19,153 nt of DNA, taken from positions 1-19,153 of the forward strand of contig CAKVJE010000026.1 in NCBI GenBank assembly GCA_934754735.1. The letters are read 5' to 3'. The notes under the pieces are model-generated. The model worked only from the letters and a program-made list of their open reading frames with translations. It was not told where the DNA came from and did not search any database. Each line of letters starts with the position of its first letter. Position 1 is the stretch's first letter. Position numbers and translations under genes: made by a program. This DNA comes from an uncultured Candidatus Melainabacteria bacterium. Lineage in GTDB: Bacteria > Cyanobacteriota > Vampirovibrionia > Gastranaerophilales > Gastranaerophilaceae. This document shows positions 4,672 to 11,814 of the stretch, in pieces.

Positions 4672-7035
4672 ATGGATAATCTAGAGCAAATTAAAAAGGC
4701 TGTCGAAATTGAGGTTAAGTATAAATATATTAATATAAACGGCAAAACGCGCAGTTTTGCTTCTTTTATTTGCTCTGAATTAAGAAAAGAAATTAAAGTT
4801 TCTAAGAATCCAAAATGGAAAGTTTTGCTTGAACATTTTGAACGTTATTCAATGGACACGCTTCCACAGCGCAAACGCTCATTAGAAAGACTTGTGAGTG
4901 TTATAAAAGCTGATATGGCACTAAAACCCGAAGTTGAAAAAGACAACACGCTTACTCTAAAATCAGATGTTATGTATCTAAAAGGTGTTGGGCCAAAAAT
5001 CGCTTATATGTTAAACAAACTTGGAATTTATACAGTTGGTGATTTGTTGTATTATTTTCCGCGCAAACATGTTGATTATTCAACCAGAACGCGAATTCGC
5101 GATTTGAAAGTCGGTGAAACTACAACTATTTTTGGTACAATCAAGGCTGTAGAATCATTTACGACAAAAAATAATCTTGGTGTTGTTAAAGTTCGAATAG
5201 GTGACGGCTCCGGATATTTAAATTTAAGCTTTTTTGCCTCAAAAGCAAATAAATACACGCAAGAGAGGATGAAGACTCAGTTTCCAAAAGGTACCGGAAT
5301 TATGGTGTCCGGTCTTGTAAAATTCAATAATTATGATAGAAGCTTGACGCTTGATAAACCGACTTATTCGATTATGGATGACGATATTCTCGACCCATCA
5401 AATATTAATATGGCAAGAATTGTGCCGATTTATCCATTGAGTGAAAAACTGAATATTAAAACTTTAAGGCGCGCAATTTTTAACACAATTCAACTTTTTA
5501 AAAACGACATTGAAACGGTTTTACCTAGCAAAATTATTGAAAAATACAATTTACTTCCGAAAAACGAAGCAATTGAAAATATTCATTTCCCAAAAGACAA
5601 TGAAAGCTTGCAAAAAGCACGTTATACGCTTGTCTTTGAGGAATTATTTTTAATTCAACTTAAACTTGCACTTTTGCGGGAAGAAAATAACAAAAACCTT
5701 TCTGCCGTACCTTTGGAAATCAAAAAAGACGGACTTGTAATGCGATTTATTGAAAGCTTGCCGTTCAAATTAACTTCTGCACAACAAAGAGCGGTTAATG
5801 AGATTTTGAATGACTTGAATTCAACAAAACCAATGCAAAGGCTTTTACAAGGTGATGTTGGTAGCGGAAAAACCGTTGTTGCTACAATTATGTTGCTTGC
5901 AGGTATTGAGAACGGTTATCAGGCCGCAATTATGGCGCCGACGGAAATTTTAGCGCAACAACATTACAATAATTTGGTTAAATGGCTGACACCGCTGGGT
6001 TTGAAAGTCGAACTTTTAATCGGAAGTATCGGCAAAAAATTAAGACGCGAATCTGAAACAAATTTGAGAAACGGACAAGCAAATATTGCGGTCGGAACGC
6101 ACGCTCTAATTCAGGATGGCGTTGAATTTGCGAATTTGGGCGCGGTTGTGATTGATGAACAACATAGATTTGGCGTAAAACAGAGATTAGCATTGAGGAA
6201 GAAATCCCAAAATCCGCAAGTTTTAACTATGACAGCGACTCCAATTCCTAGAACGCTTGCAATCACAATGAACGGGGATTTGGATTTAACGATTATTGAT
6301 GAGCTTCCAAAAGGCAGAAAACCGATTATTACAACACTTACTAATTCAAGACGCCAGATTGCGGATTTAATCAGGCATGAAGTTGATAATGGACGCCAAG
6401 CTTATATTGTTTATCCGCTGATTGAAGAAAGTGAAACGCTTTCTGCCAAGGCTGCTACGATAGAAAAAGAGCGTTGGCAAAAAGAAGTTTTTCCAAACTA
6501 CAAAATCGGGCTTTTGCATGGCAAATTGAAAAATGACGAAAAAGACGAAGTCATGGAAAAATTTAAAAATAAAGAGTATGATATTTTGGTTTCAACGACA
6601 GTTGTTGAAGTCGGCGTGGATGTTCCGAATGCGACTGTAATTGTAATTGAAAACGCCGAACGCTTTGGACTTTCTCAATTGCATCAGCTTAGAGGACGTG
6701 TTGGAAGAAGTGATTTGCAGTCTTATTGCGTTTTATCGTCTTCTACTAAATCTCAAGAAACACGCGCTAGATTGGATATTATGACGCAAACGAATGACGG
6801 TTTTGTAATTGCGGAAAAGGATTTGCAAATCAGAGGCCCCGGAGAATTTTTAGGAACTCGTCAGAGCGGATTGCCGGATATGATTATTGCGGATATTGTG
6901 AACGACGCTAAAATTTTGGAACTCGCTCGAAGTGAAGCCATTGAGTTTGTAAGAAACAACAATATTGATGACTATCCGTTGTTGAAAGAAGCTAAAGGTT
7001 TGAATTTCGATGGAGATTTGTTTGGCGCAGGATAA
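4672..7035 (+). CDS. recG: ATP-dependent DNA helicase RecG
   Basis: RecG remodels stalled forks and branch-migrates Holliday junctions. Residues 1-95 are a helical N-terminal extension (charged, with a KRSLERL segment) not found in the shorter proteobacterial enzymes. Next comes the wedge region, opening with LKGVGPKIAYMLNKLGI and YYFPRKHVDYS, whose OB fold (about 145-235) binds the junction. The helicase core has Walker A GDVGSGKT (394-401), DEQH (495-498), a TATPIPRT motif, and helicase-C motifs VSTTVVEVGVDVPNA and QLHQLRGRVGRS. The end has the conserved DLQIRGPGEFLGTRQSG stretch. At 787 aa it is longer than the usual ~690 aa because of the extension, which is known in cyanobacterial and Thermotoga RecG. 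It is transcribed alone from the TATAAT six bases before the ATG. No terminator is clear after it. Confidence 0.97.
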   Translation: MDNLEQIKKAVEIEVKYKYININGKTRSFASFICSELRKEIKVSKNPKWKVLLEHFERYSMDTLPQRKRSLERLVSVIKADMALKPEVEKDNTLTLKSDVMYLKGVGPKIAYMLNKLGIYTVGDLLYYFPRKHVDYSTRTRIRDLKVGETTTIFGTIKAVESFTTKNNLGVVKVRIGDGSGYLNLSFFASKANKYTQERMKTQFPKGTGIMVSGLVKFNNYDRSLTLDKPTYSIMDDDILDPSNINMARIVPIYPLSEKLNIKTLRRAIFNTIQLFKNDIETVLPSKIIEKYNLLPKNEAIENIHFPKDNESLQKARYTLVFEELFLIQLKLALLREENNKNLSAVPLEIKKDGLVMRFIESLPFKLTSAQQRAVNEILNDLNSTKPMQRLLQGDVGSGKTVVATIMLLAGIENGYQAAIMAPTEILAQQHYNNLVKWLTPLGLKVELLIGSIGKKLRRESETNLRNGQANIAVGTHALIQDGVEFANLGAVVIDEQHRFGVKQRLALRKKSQNPQVLTMTATPIPRTLAITMNGDLDLTIIDELPKGRKPIITTLTNSRRQIADLIRHEVDNGRQAYIVYPLIEESETLSAKAATIEKERWQKEVFPNYKIGLLHGKLKNDEKDEVMEKFKNKEYDILVSTTVVEVGVDVPNATVIVIENAERFGLSQLHQLRGRVGRSDLQSYCVLSSSTKSQETRARLDIMTQTNDGFVIAEKDLQIRGPGEFLGTRQSGLPDMIIADIVNDAKILELARSEAIEFVRNNNIDDYPLLKEAKGLNFDGDLFGAG

Positions 7036-7055
7036 GTTTTTAAAAATATTGTTTT

Positions 7056-7117
7056 TTTGTAAATATTTGTAAATACTTTTATCTATTTTAGCAATTTTTT
7101 TTCTTGAGATGTATTAA
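7056..7117 (+). promoter_or_regulatory. HLR1-like activator box and -10 of the HEAT-like protein gene
   Basis: 7056-7073 reads TT-TGTAAA-TA-TT-TGTAAA, a full match to the reverse complement of the HLR1 consensus, with two direct half-sites ten bases apart. TATTAA at 7112-7117 is a plausible -10, 38 bases downstream; the -35 position (around 7089-7094, TAGCAA) is weak. The spacing equals that of the sites upstream of 1805 (minus strand) and 8746 within one base. Confidence 0.55.
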
Positions 7118-7153
7118 TAGAAACAGAAGTGTAGAAAATGAAAGGATAATATA

Positions 7154-8485
7154 ATGGTTCAACCAATTAATAATAATGTTAATCGTTCCAGTTATAGTGG
7201 TGTAAATATAAATATTAGGAAACCGGAAGTGAATGCCGGCGATGGTATAGACACAATTCACACAGAAAATGGTGATTTTAGCGCAGTTAATATTAATATA
7301 GATAATCCTGTTGTTAATACAGCACCTCAAAAAAAGATTTATGATTATCCGGAAATAAATGGTTTTGTGCCTTTTGATATGGCGAATGTTCAACCAATTC
7401 CGCTTCCGCAAGGATTTTTTGTAGCACATCAAACTACAAATGTAATTTTACCTGAAATGGAAAACGAAATTGAATTAAAAGGCGTAAAAGCTGATGAAGT
7501 AAAGTCTCAAAATGAAGATGCAAAAGCTACTGATAAGCAACCAACAGAAGAAGCGGTAGCTAAAGAAGTTGACATTGACAAAGCTTCTGCTGATGAAACA
7601 AAAATTTTGCCGGAAGAAGAAAATGTTGAAACAGTTGAAGTTCCGGCTCCAAATTATACAACCGTAGAAAAAGAAAAAGGCGAAGCAGTTGTTAATAAAG
7701 CTGATGATACGGATAAAGAAGATGCAATCAATGATGATGTTAAGGTGATGGAAGCAGAAACTGAAAAAGCAGAAGAAACAAAAGGGGCAAAAGAAATTAA
7801 AAAACCGGAAATTCTTCCTGGAGAAGAAATTAAGCCTGATGTTGACATTCCGCTTGTAGTTTCAAACTTAACAAACGAAGATTTTGACGTTCAAGCCCAA
7901 CAAATGGAAGAAATCGCAAGAGTTTCTTTAGATAATCCTGAAAATGCAATTCCATATATAGTAAGAGACGTTTTTTCAACTTTAATTGATATTACCCAAA
8001 AAGATACAGCAGAATTAGCAGCTCCAACTGACGAACAAATCCAAGCAAGAAAAAAGGTTATTGCTAATTATGTAAGCATGGAAAATGGCAAGACTAACAA
8101 TAAACCTGCGCAAATGCCTTATCCAATGTCAGAAAGAGAAATTGCACTAGCTGATGAAATTTCACCAATGGAACAAGCAGAACGCAACAAAGAATACGCT
8201 TTGTATACAATGGCAATTTTAGCTAGAGTTTATACAGACGAAGTAGAAAAAGAAACCGGCAATATTGTTCCAATGACAGATATTCCTGGAACTTCTGCAA
8301 TGGTTGATGCTTTAAGATACAATCCAAATTCAGGCGTAAAGATTGCAGCAATTGATGCTTTGAGACATATCAGCCGACCTGAATACAAGGAAGAAATGTC
8401 AACATTATTCTCACTTGCTCAAGCTGATACAAATCCGGAAGTTGCAATCGCAGCAACAAGAGCATTAAATAGCTTAGAAAACTAA
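7154..8485 (+). CDS. Acidic modular protein with N-terminal repeat and C-terminal HEAT-like helices, unknown function
   Basis: Not recognised. Residues 14-28 and 42-56 are an imperfect repeat (YSGVNINIRKPEVNA and FSAVNINIDNPVVNT) with a 28-residue period. Both are alternating hydrophobic and probably form beta strands. Residues 110-225 are a low-complexity Glu/Lys/Ala/Val linker. The C-terminal half (about 230-443) is ordered and helical. The last 65 residues (SGVKIAAIDALRHIS, NPEVAIAATRALNSL) are HEAT-like pairs, suggesting a protein-binding scaffold. There is no signal peptide or membrane span, so it is probably cytoplasmic. The ribosome site AAAGGAT lies before the ATG. It has an HLR1-like promoter and a strong terminator 31 bases after the stop, so it is monocistronic. 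Confidence 0.82.
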   Translation: MVQPINNNVNRSSYSGVNINIRKPEVNAGDGIDTIHTENGDFSAVNINIDNPVVNTAPQKKIYDYPEINGFVPFDMANVQPIPLPQGFFVAHQTTNVILPEMENEIELKGVKADEVKSQNEDAKATDKQPTEEAVAKEVDIDKASADETKILPEEENVETVEVPAPNYTTVEKEKGEAVVNKADDTDKEDAINDDVKVMEAETEKAEETKGAKEIKKPEILPGEEIKPDVDIPLVVSNLTNEDFDVQAQQMEEIARVSLDNPENAIPYIVRDVFSTLIDITQKDTAELAAPTDEQIQARKKVIANYVSMENGKTNNKPAQMPYPMSEREIALADEISPMEQAERNKEYALYTMAILARVYTDEVEKETGNIVPMTDIPGTSAMVDALRYNPNSGVKIAAIDALRHISRPEYKEEMSTLFSLAQADTNPEVAIAATRALNSLEN

Positions 8486-8516
8486 TTACACTTTCATATT
8501 CATTACACTACACCTA

Positions 8517-8547
8517 AGAGGATGACCTAATAAGTCGTCCTCTTTTT
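8517..8547 (+). terminator. Intrinsic terminator after the HEAT-like protein gene
   Basis: AGAGGATGAC (8517-8526) pairs with GTCGTCCTCT (8534-8543), 10 bp with one T-G pair and a 7-base loop, followed by a T5 tract (8543-8547). Confidence 0.85.
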
Positions 8548-8606
8548 ACGTTGACTTTTTATTTTACATAATTAAAAATTACGTAACTATTGGTTTTGGG
8601 TAGATT

Positions 8607-8691
8607 TGTGTAACAATTTGTAAATATTTCTTCAAAAACCCTAAAGTTTTTCAAAAAAATGCCGATAACAAAAATGTAAGCAAAAGGAAAT
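8607..8691 (+). promoter_or_regulatory. HLR1-like box, promoter and leader block of the 51-aa gene
   Basis: 8607-8624 reads TG-TGTAAC-AA-TT-TGTAAA, an HLR1 match with one flanking mismatch. GATAAC at 8664-8669 is the candidate -10, 39 bases on, and CTAAAG occupies the weak -35 position (8641-8646). The box would then lie at about -69 to -52, close to where RpaB activates in cyanobacteria. Bases 8609-8691 match 1860-1942 (minus) at about 72 of 83 positions, including TGCCGATAAC and TGTAAGCAAAAGGAAAT. Confidence 0.6.
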
Positions 8692-8745
8692 CAAATCAAA
8701 AAACAGAAAGTACACAAACCCCAGAAAATTAGGAAAGGATTAAAT

Positions 8746-8901
8746 ATGCGTATCGAAAACGAAATGTTATCAAGATTCAACAAAACTCAAGATTTAGAAA
8801 TGACAACTTCAAACATGTCATTATCACAAGAATTGGACTTCTTCTTTGATAATGTGCTTGACACAGTAGTCGACTATTTCAAAGAAGAAGTCACTGTTTA
8901 A
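8746..8901 (+). CDS. Small acidic protein of unknown function (51 aa)
   Basis: Not recognised. The frame runs from ATG (MRIENEMLSRFNKTQ) to TAA at 8899-8901. A strong ribosome site, AGGAAAGGAT, lies 5-8 bases before the ATG, a dedicated HLR1-like promoter lies upstream, and a perfect intrinsic terminator lies 44 bases after the stop. Together these make a complete transcription unit for a single tiny protein. The product is polar in its first half. From about residue 29 it has a Phe/Asp/Val-rich helix (ELDFFFDNVLDTVVDYF) that looks amphipathic, ending in an acidic tail. No signal peptide and no cysteine are present. A small adaptor or stress-response peptide is possible but unproven. It does not resemble the 57-aa product that shares its promoter sequence. 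Confidence 0.72.
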   Translation: MRIENEMLSRFNKTQDLEMTTSNMSLSQELDFFFDNVLDTVVDYFKEEVTV

Positions 8902-8945
8902 TATTAAGAGACTCAAAAATACACATTTATTCTAAAATTTTTCAG

Positions 8946-8974
8946 CCGTAAGTTTACTTACGGTTTTTTATTTT
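8946..8974 (+). terminator. Intrinsic terminator after the 51-aa gene
   Basis: CCGTAAG (8946-8952) and CTTACGG (8957-8963) form a perfect 7-bp stem with loop TTTA, then TTTTTTATTTT. The T-rich tail runs directly into the -10 box of the next gene at 8976. Confidence 0.85.
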
Positions 8975-8975
8975 G

Positions 8976-8981
8976 TATAAT
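8976..8981 (+). promoter_or_regulatory. -10 box of the deaminase gene, probably leaderless transcript
   Basis: A perfect TATAAT is followed by six bases and the ATG at 8988. The -35 would fall inside the preceding terminator hairpin, so the promoter and terminator are stacked. Confidence 0.55.
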
Positions 8982-8987
8982 CTGATT

Positions 8988-9449
8988 ATGGCAATAAAAA
9001 GTTGGACAGATTATTTTTTAGATTTAGCAAAAACTTGTTCATCACGTTCAAATTGTTTGCGTGCGCAAGTTGGCGCTGTTATAGTAGGACAAGACAAAAA
9101 AATTAAGGCAACCGGCTACAATGGAACTCCATCCGGCGTTGAATCTTGCTACGAGCGCGGTGAATGTTACAGAATAAAAAACAAAATTCCTTCCGGAACT
9201 TGTTATGAAACTTGTCGTTCAATCCACGCAGAACAAAATGCGATAATTCAAGCGGGGCAAGACAGATGTCTTGGTGCTTCAATGTACATATACGGTCATA
9301 ATTTTATCTGCATACTTTGTAAAAGATTTATCGTGCAATCCGGAATTGTTGATGTTTATCTAAAAAAAGATGACAATTCGCCAATTTTGCACGTATCAGT
9401 TGAAGACATTAGAAGAGAATTAGAAAATCCACAAGTTGTAAACCAATAA
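8988..9449 (+). CDS. Deoxycytidylate (dCMP) deaminase family protein
   Basis: It converts dCMP to dUMP for dTTP synthesis, in the cytoplasm. The zinc catalytic site is HAEQNAI (H80, E82 as proton shuttle) with C108-x-x-C111. The usual Pro before the first of these cysteines is Ile here (FICILC), a mild departure. Upstream the family's long insertion is present: CYERGECYRIKNKIPSGTCYETCRSIHAE, rich in cysteines as in dCMP deaminases with a second structural zinc (given as positions 59-82). N-terminal SWTDYFLDLAKTCSSRSNC and VGAVIV, TGYNGTPSG also fit. At 153 aa the length is normal. ATG 8988 is chosen; an in-frame TTG at 8973 lies within the promoter and cannot be used. The exported-protein gene follows after 15 bases, so the two are probably co-transcribed. 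Confidence 0.88.
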   Translation: MAIKSWTDYFLDLAKTCSSRSNCLRAQVGAVIVGQDKKIKATGYNGTPSGVESCYERGECYRIKNKIPSGTCYETCRSIHAEQNAIIQAGQDRCLGASMYIYGHNFICILCKRFIVQSGIVDVYLKKDDNSPILHVSVEDIRRELENPQVVNQ

Positions 9450-9464
9450 ATCGAGAGGTTTAGT

Positions 9465-9890
9465 ATGAAAAAATATTTTATTTTTGCGTTTGTACTTTTG
9501 GTAACAACGCTCGTTGTTTTGGCAGATGATATGAGATTTGCAAATGCTTTAAGAAATTGTTCATCGTCATATTCAGAATCCGGTACAGTACAGACTGATG
9601 GTATGAATGTAACTTCAAGCAAGAAAATTTTGGGTTGGCAAGGCGATAAATGCGTTTATCAAGAGAAAGTAAATTTTGCAGGGATTGATTCTTGCATAAC
9701 TTGCAAGCTTTCAAAAAGCCAAGTTGCAGAATTGGTTAATGTAATGCAGGCTTACGCGGTTGTTCAGCAGTATTCAAAAGAAAAAGTTGATACATCAAAT
9801 TTTTCCGAAGCGCAAAATAATCCTGTCGTAAAGGCTTGGAATAAGTATTTGCAAGATAGTTCGGTTTGTACGATTTCTACAAATAAATAA
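9465..9890 (+). CDS. Small exported protein of unknown function
   Basis: Not recognised. Residues 1-20 are a clear signal peptide: MKKYF, a hydrophobic core IFAFVLLVTTLVV, and a likely cleavage site after LADD or ALA-like VLA (residue 20). The mature part (~120 aa) is polar with five cysteines (near residues 32, 63, 77, 80 and 135), suggesting disulfides in an exported domain. SCITCKL has a C-x-x-C pair. No lipobox is present. The ribosome site GAGAGG lies 6 bases before the ATG, and the gene begins 15 bases after the deaminase stop, so they share a transcript, although no functional link is evident. A periplasmic or secreted location is inferred. Confidence 0.78.
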   Translation: MKKYFIFAFVLLVTTLVVLADDMRFANALRNCSSSYSESGTVQTDGMNVTSSKKILGWQGDKCVYQEKVNFAGIDSCITCKLSKSQVAELVNVMQAYAVVQQYSKEKVDTSNFSEAQNNPVVKAWNKYLQDSSVCTISTNK

Positions 9891-9926
9891 TAAATACATA
9901 TACTAAGGTGATTCAATTATATTTTC

Positions 9927-9975
9927 TTGCATATATATCTTGATGTAGTACAATTTCGATATAAGGCGTATATCG
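9927..9975 (+). promoter_or_regulatory. Promoter and palindromic operator of malQ
   Basis: TTGCAT (9927-9932), 16 bases, then TACAAT (9949-9954) is a good vegetative promoter. CGATATA-N5-TATATCG (9957-9975) is a perfect 7+7 palindrome covering the expected transcription start near 9961. This is the classic place for a repressor operator; LacI-, GntR- or XRE-type binding are all possible. Confidence 0.5.
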
Positions 9976-10005
9976 CTAGGTTATGTGTGTATATTTGGAG
10001 AAAAA

Positions 10006-11814
10006 ATGAAAATCAATGCTATCGGACAAACTCCAGCATTTGGAAGAAAACCAAATGCTAAAGAAATGCAAGTTTATACAAGTTCGCTTAATCAAGGTTT
10101 AGAACTTTTGGGTAAGCAAGTTGACATTATTTTACATAACGCTTCAGCGCCTTCTGTTAAAGCTGAAAATGTTGGTATAGGTTCACTATTTTCTAGAACT
10201 TCTGTTAAAAAACTTTTTCCATTCTTAAAAGAACATGGAATTTCCGGAATTCAGCAAGAACCAAATGGATTAAGAAAAGCAAGTGATAATTCTCCATATG
10301 CTCCGGAATCAAGCGCAAAAAATATTCTTATGATACCGTTAGAAAAATTAACTTCTAAAGAATATGGTAATATTTTGTCTAAAGAAACTTTTGAAAAAAT
10401 TGTTGCAAATAATCCTGACAAAAAAAATGTAGATTATGATTATGTAAGAAGCGCTTATGATATTGCATTAAAAGAAGCATTTGGCAATGCAAAAGAATCG
10501 AAAGATTTTTTGGATTTTAAAGCTCAAAAAGAAGCTAAATATGAGCAAAGCGCGATTTTTCATATTTTAAGCACAGTAAATGATGGTAAAAAATGGTCAG
10601 CCTTGGATTTGGGTTTATATTCTACAGCAGATAAGAAGAAAGCTGCGGCAAGAATTGCAGAAATTAAAACTCAATACAAAAATGACTATGACTTTTTTAT
10701 CTTCAACCAAATGATTTTAGAAAAAGAAAATGAAAAATCAAATAAATTAGCACAAAAAACAGGATTGAAAATTATTGGTGATTCTCCGGTTGCGCAAACA
10801 GCAGTTGACGAGTGGGTTCATAAAAATTTGTTTTTACGCGGTAAAGCAATTGGTTGTCCTCCTGATTATTTTTCTAAAAATGGTCAGCGTTGGGGATTTA
10901 AGTATTATGATCCGGAAAAGATTTTTAATAAAGACGGCTCTTTAGGAGAAGCCGGTGAAGTCTTAAAACAAAAATATGAAGAATATTTTGCAAGTTTCCC
11001 CGGAGGAATTAGAATAGACCACGTTATTGGTTTGATTGATCCGTTTATTTACACAACAGCTTCTAAAAAAATGACGCCGCAAAATTCAGGTAGAATTTAT
11101 TCAATTGAAGGCAGATATAAGAAACATAGCTTGGATGAATATGCTATGCTTTTCACAAAAATTATTATGCCTGCGGCTGAAAAATACGGATTAGATAAAT
11201 CTTCACTAATTTGCGAAGATTTGGGTGATGCGACAAAGCCTGTTCAAGAAATAATGAAGAAATTAGAGTTATCCGGCATTTCTGTAACACAATTTGACCA
11301 CAGAGGTGCAACAACTCCTGCTAAAAATACTATTATGATTGGCTCACATGACAACCAGTCTTTCTTAGAATATGTAGAAAGTAAATTTAGAAATGTTAAA
11401 GACAAAGGTTTTTTGAGAAAAACAAGACTTTTGGCTAGAGATACAGCGCCAAAAGATGCAACTACAAAAGAAATTAAAGAATATCGTGAAAGCATTAGAA
11501 AAGATAAACGTAATTTTATAGCAGCAAGTTTTGCGGAATTATTTACAAGTCCTGCAAAGCGTGTTCAAATTTTCTTTACAGACTTTTTCGGAATTGCAAA
11601 AACTTATAATCGTCCGGGGACAAGTACCGGTAATTGGTCTTTAAGATTGGGTGAAAATTTTGAGGAAGATTATTATAAAGCCGTAGCGGAAGGTAAAGCG
11701 CCAAATTTTGCCAATGCAGTTGCAACTGCCTTAAGACAGCGCGGATTGGATAAAGGTAGAGATGAATTAATGCATAATCTTGACGAGTCTGCTAAAATTA
11801 TTGCGAATGCTTAG
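10006..11814 (+). CDS. malQ: 4-alpha-glucanotransferase (amylomaltase), GH77
   Basis: It transfers alpha-1,4-glucan segments between maltodextrins, in glycogen or maltose use. GH77 signatures appear in order: SPYAPESSAKN (acceptor loop), GDSPVAQTAVDEW, the 250s-type loop GCPPDYFSKNGQRWG, and the three catalytic residues: nucleophile D338 in RIDH, acid/base E404 in EDLG, and D449 in GSHDN. At 602 aa it is longer than the ~500-aa bacterial form, with an inserted charged helical region around residues 115-230. The start is ATG 10006, behind the ribosome site TTGGAG; an in-frame GTG at 9985 would place that ribosome site inside the gene. Residues 1-14 (MKINAIGQTPAFGRK) form a short tag that does not belong to GH77. 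Its TAG overlaps the TAA of the convergent ATPase gene by 2 bases of the shared TTAG. Confidence 0.93.
   Translation: MKINAIGQTPAFGRKPNAKEMQVYTSSLNQGLELLGKQVDIILHNASAPSVKAENVGIGSLFSRTSVKKLFPFLKEHGISGIQQEPNGLRKASDNSPYAPESSAKNILMIPLEKLTSKEYGNILSKETFEKIVANNPDKKNVDYDYVRSAYDIALKEAFGNAKESKDFLDFKAQKEAKYEQSAIFHILSTVNDGKKWSALDLGLYSTADKKKAAARIAEIKTQYKNDYDFFIFNQMILEKENEKSNKLAQKTGLKIIGDSPVAQTAVDEWVHKNLFLRGKAIGCPPDYFSKNGQRWGFKYYDPEKIFNKDGSLGEAGEVLKQKYEEYFASFPGGIRIDHVIGLIDPFIYTTASKKMTPQNSGRIYSIEGRYKKHSLDEYAMLFTKIIMPAAEKYGLDKSSLICEDLGDATKPVQEIMKKLELSGISVTQFDHRGATTPAKNTIMIGSHDNQSFLEYVESKFRNVKDKGFLRKTRLLARDTAPKDATTKEIKEYRESIRKDKRNFIAASFAELFTSPAKRVQIFFTDFFGIAKTYNRPGTSTGNWSLRLGENFEEDYYKAVAEGKAPNFANAVATALRQRGLDKGRDELMHNLDESAKIIANA

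Noticed and set aside
8973..8987. TTG start for the deaminase
   Set aside because: The codon overlaps the TATAAT box, so it could not be in the mRNA; the ATG at 8988 also fits the family start.
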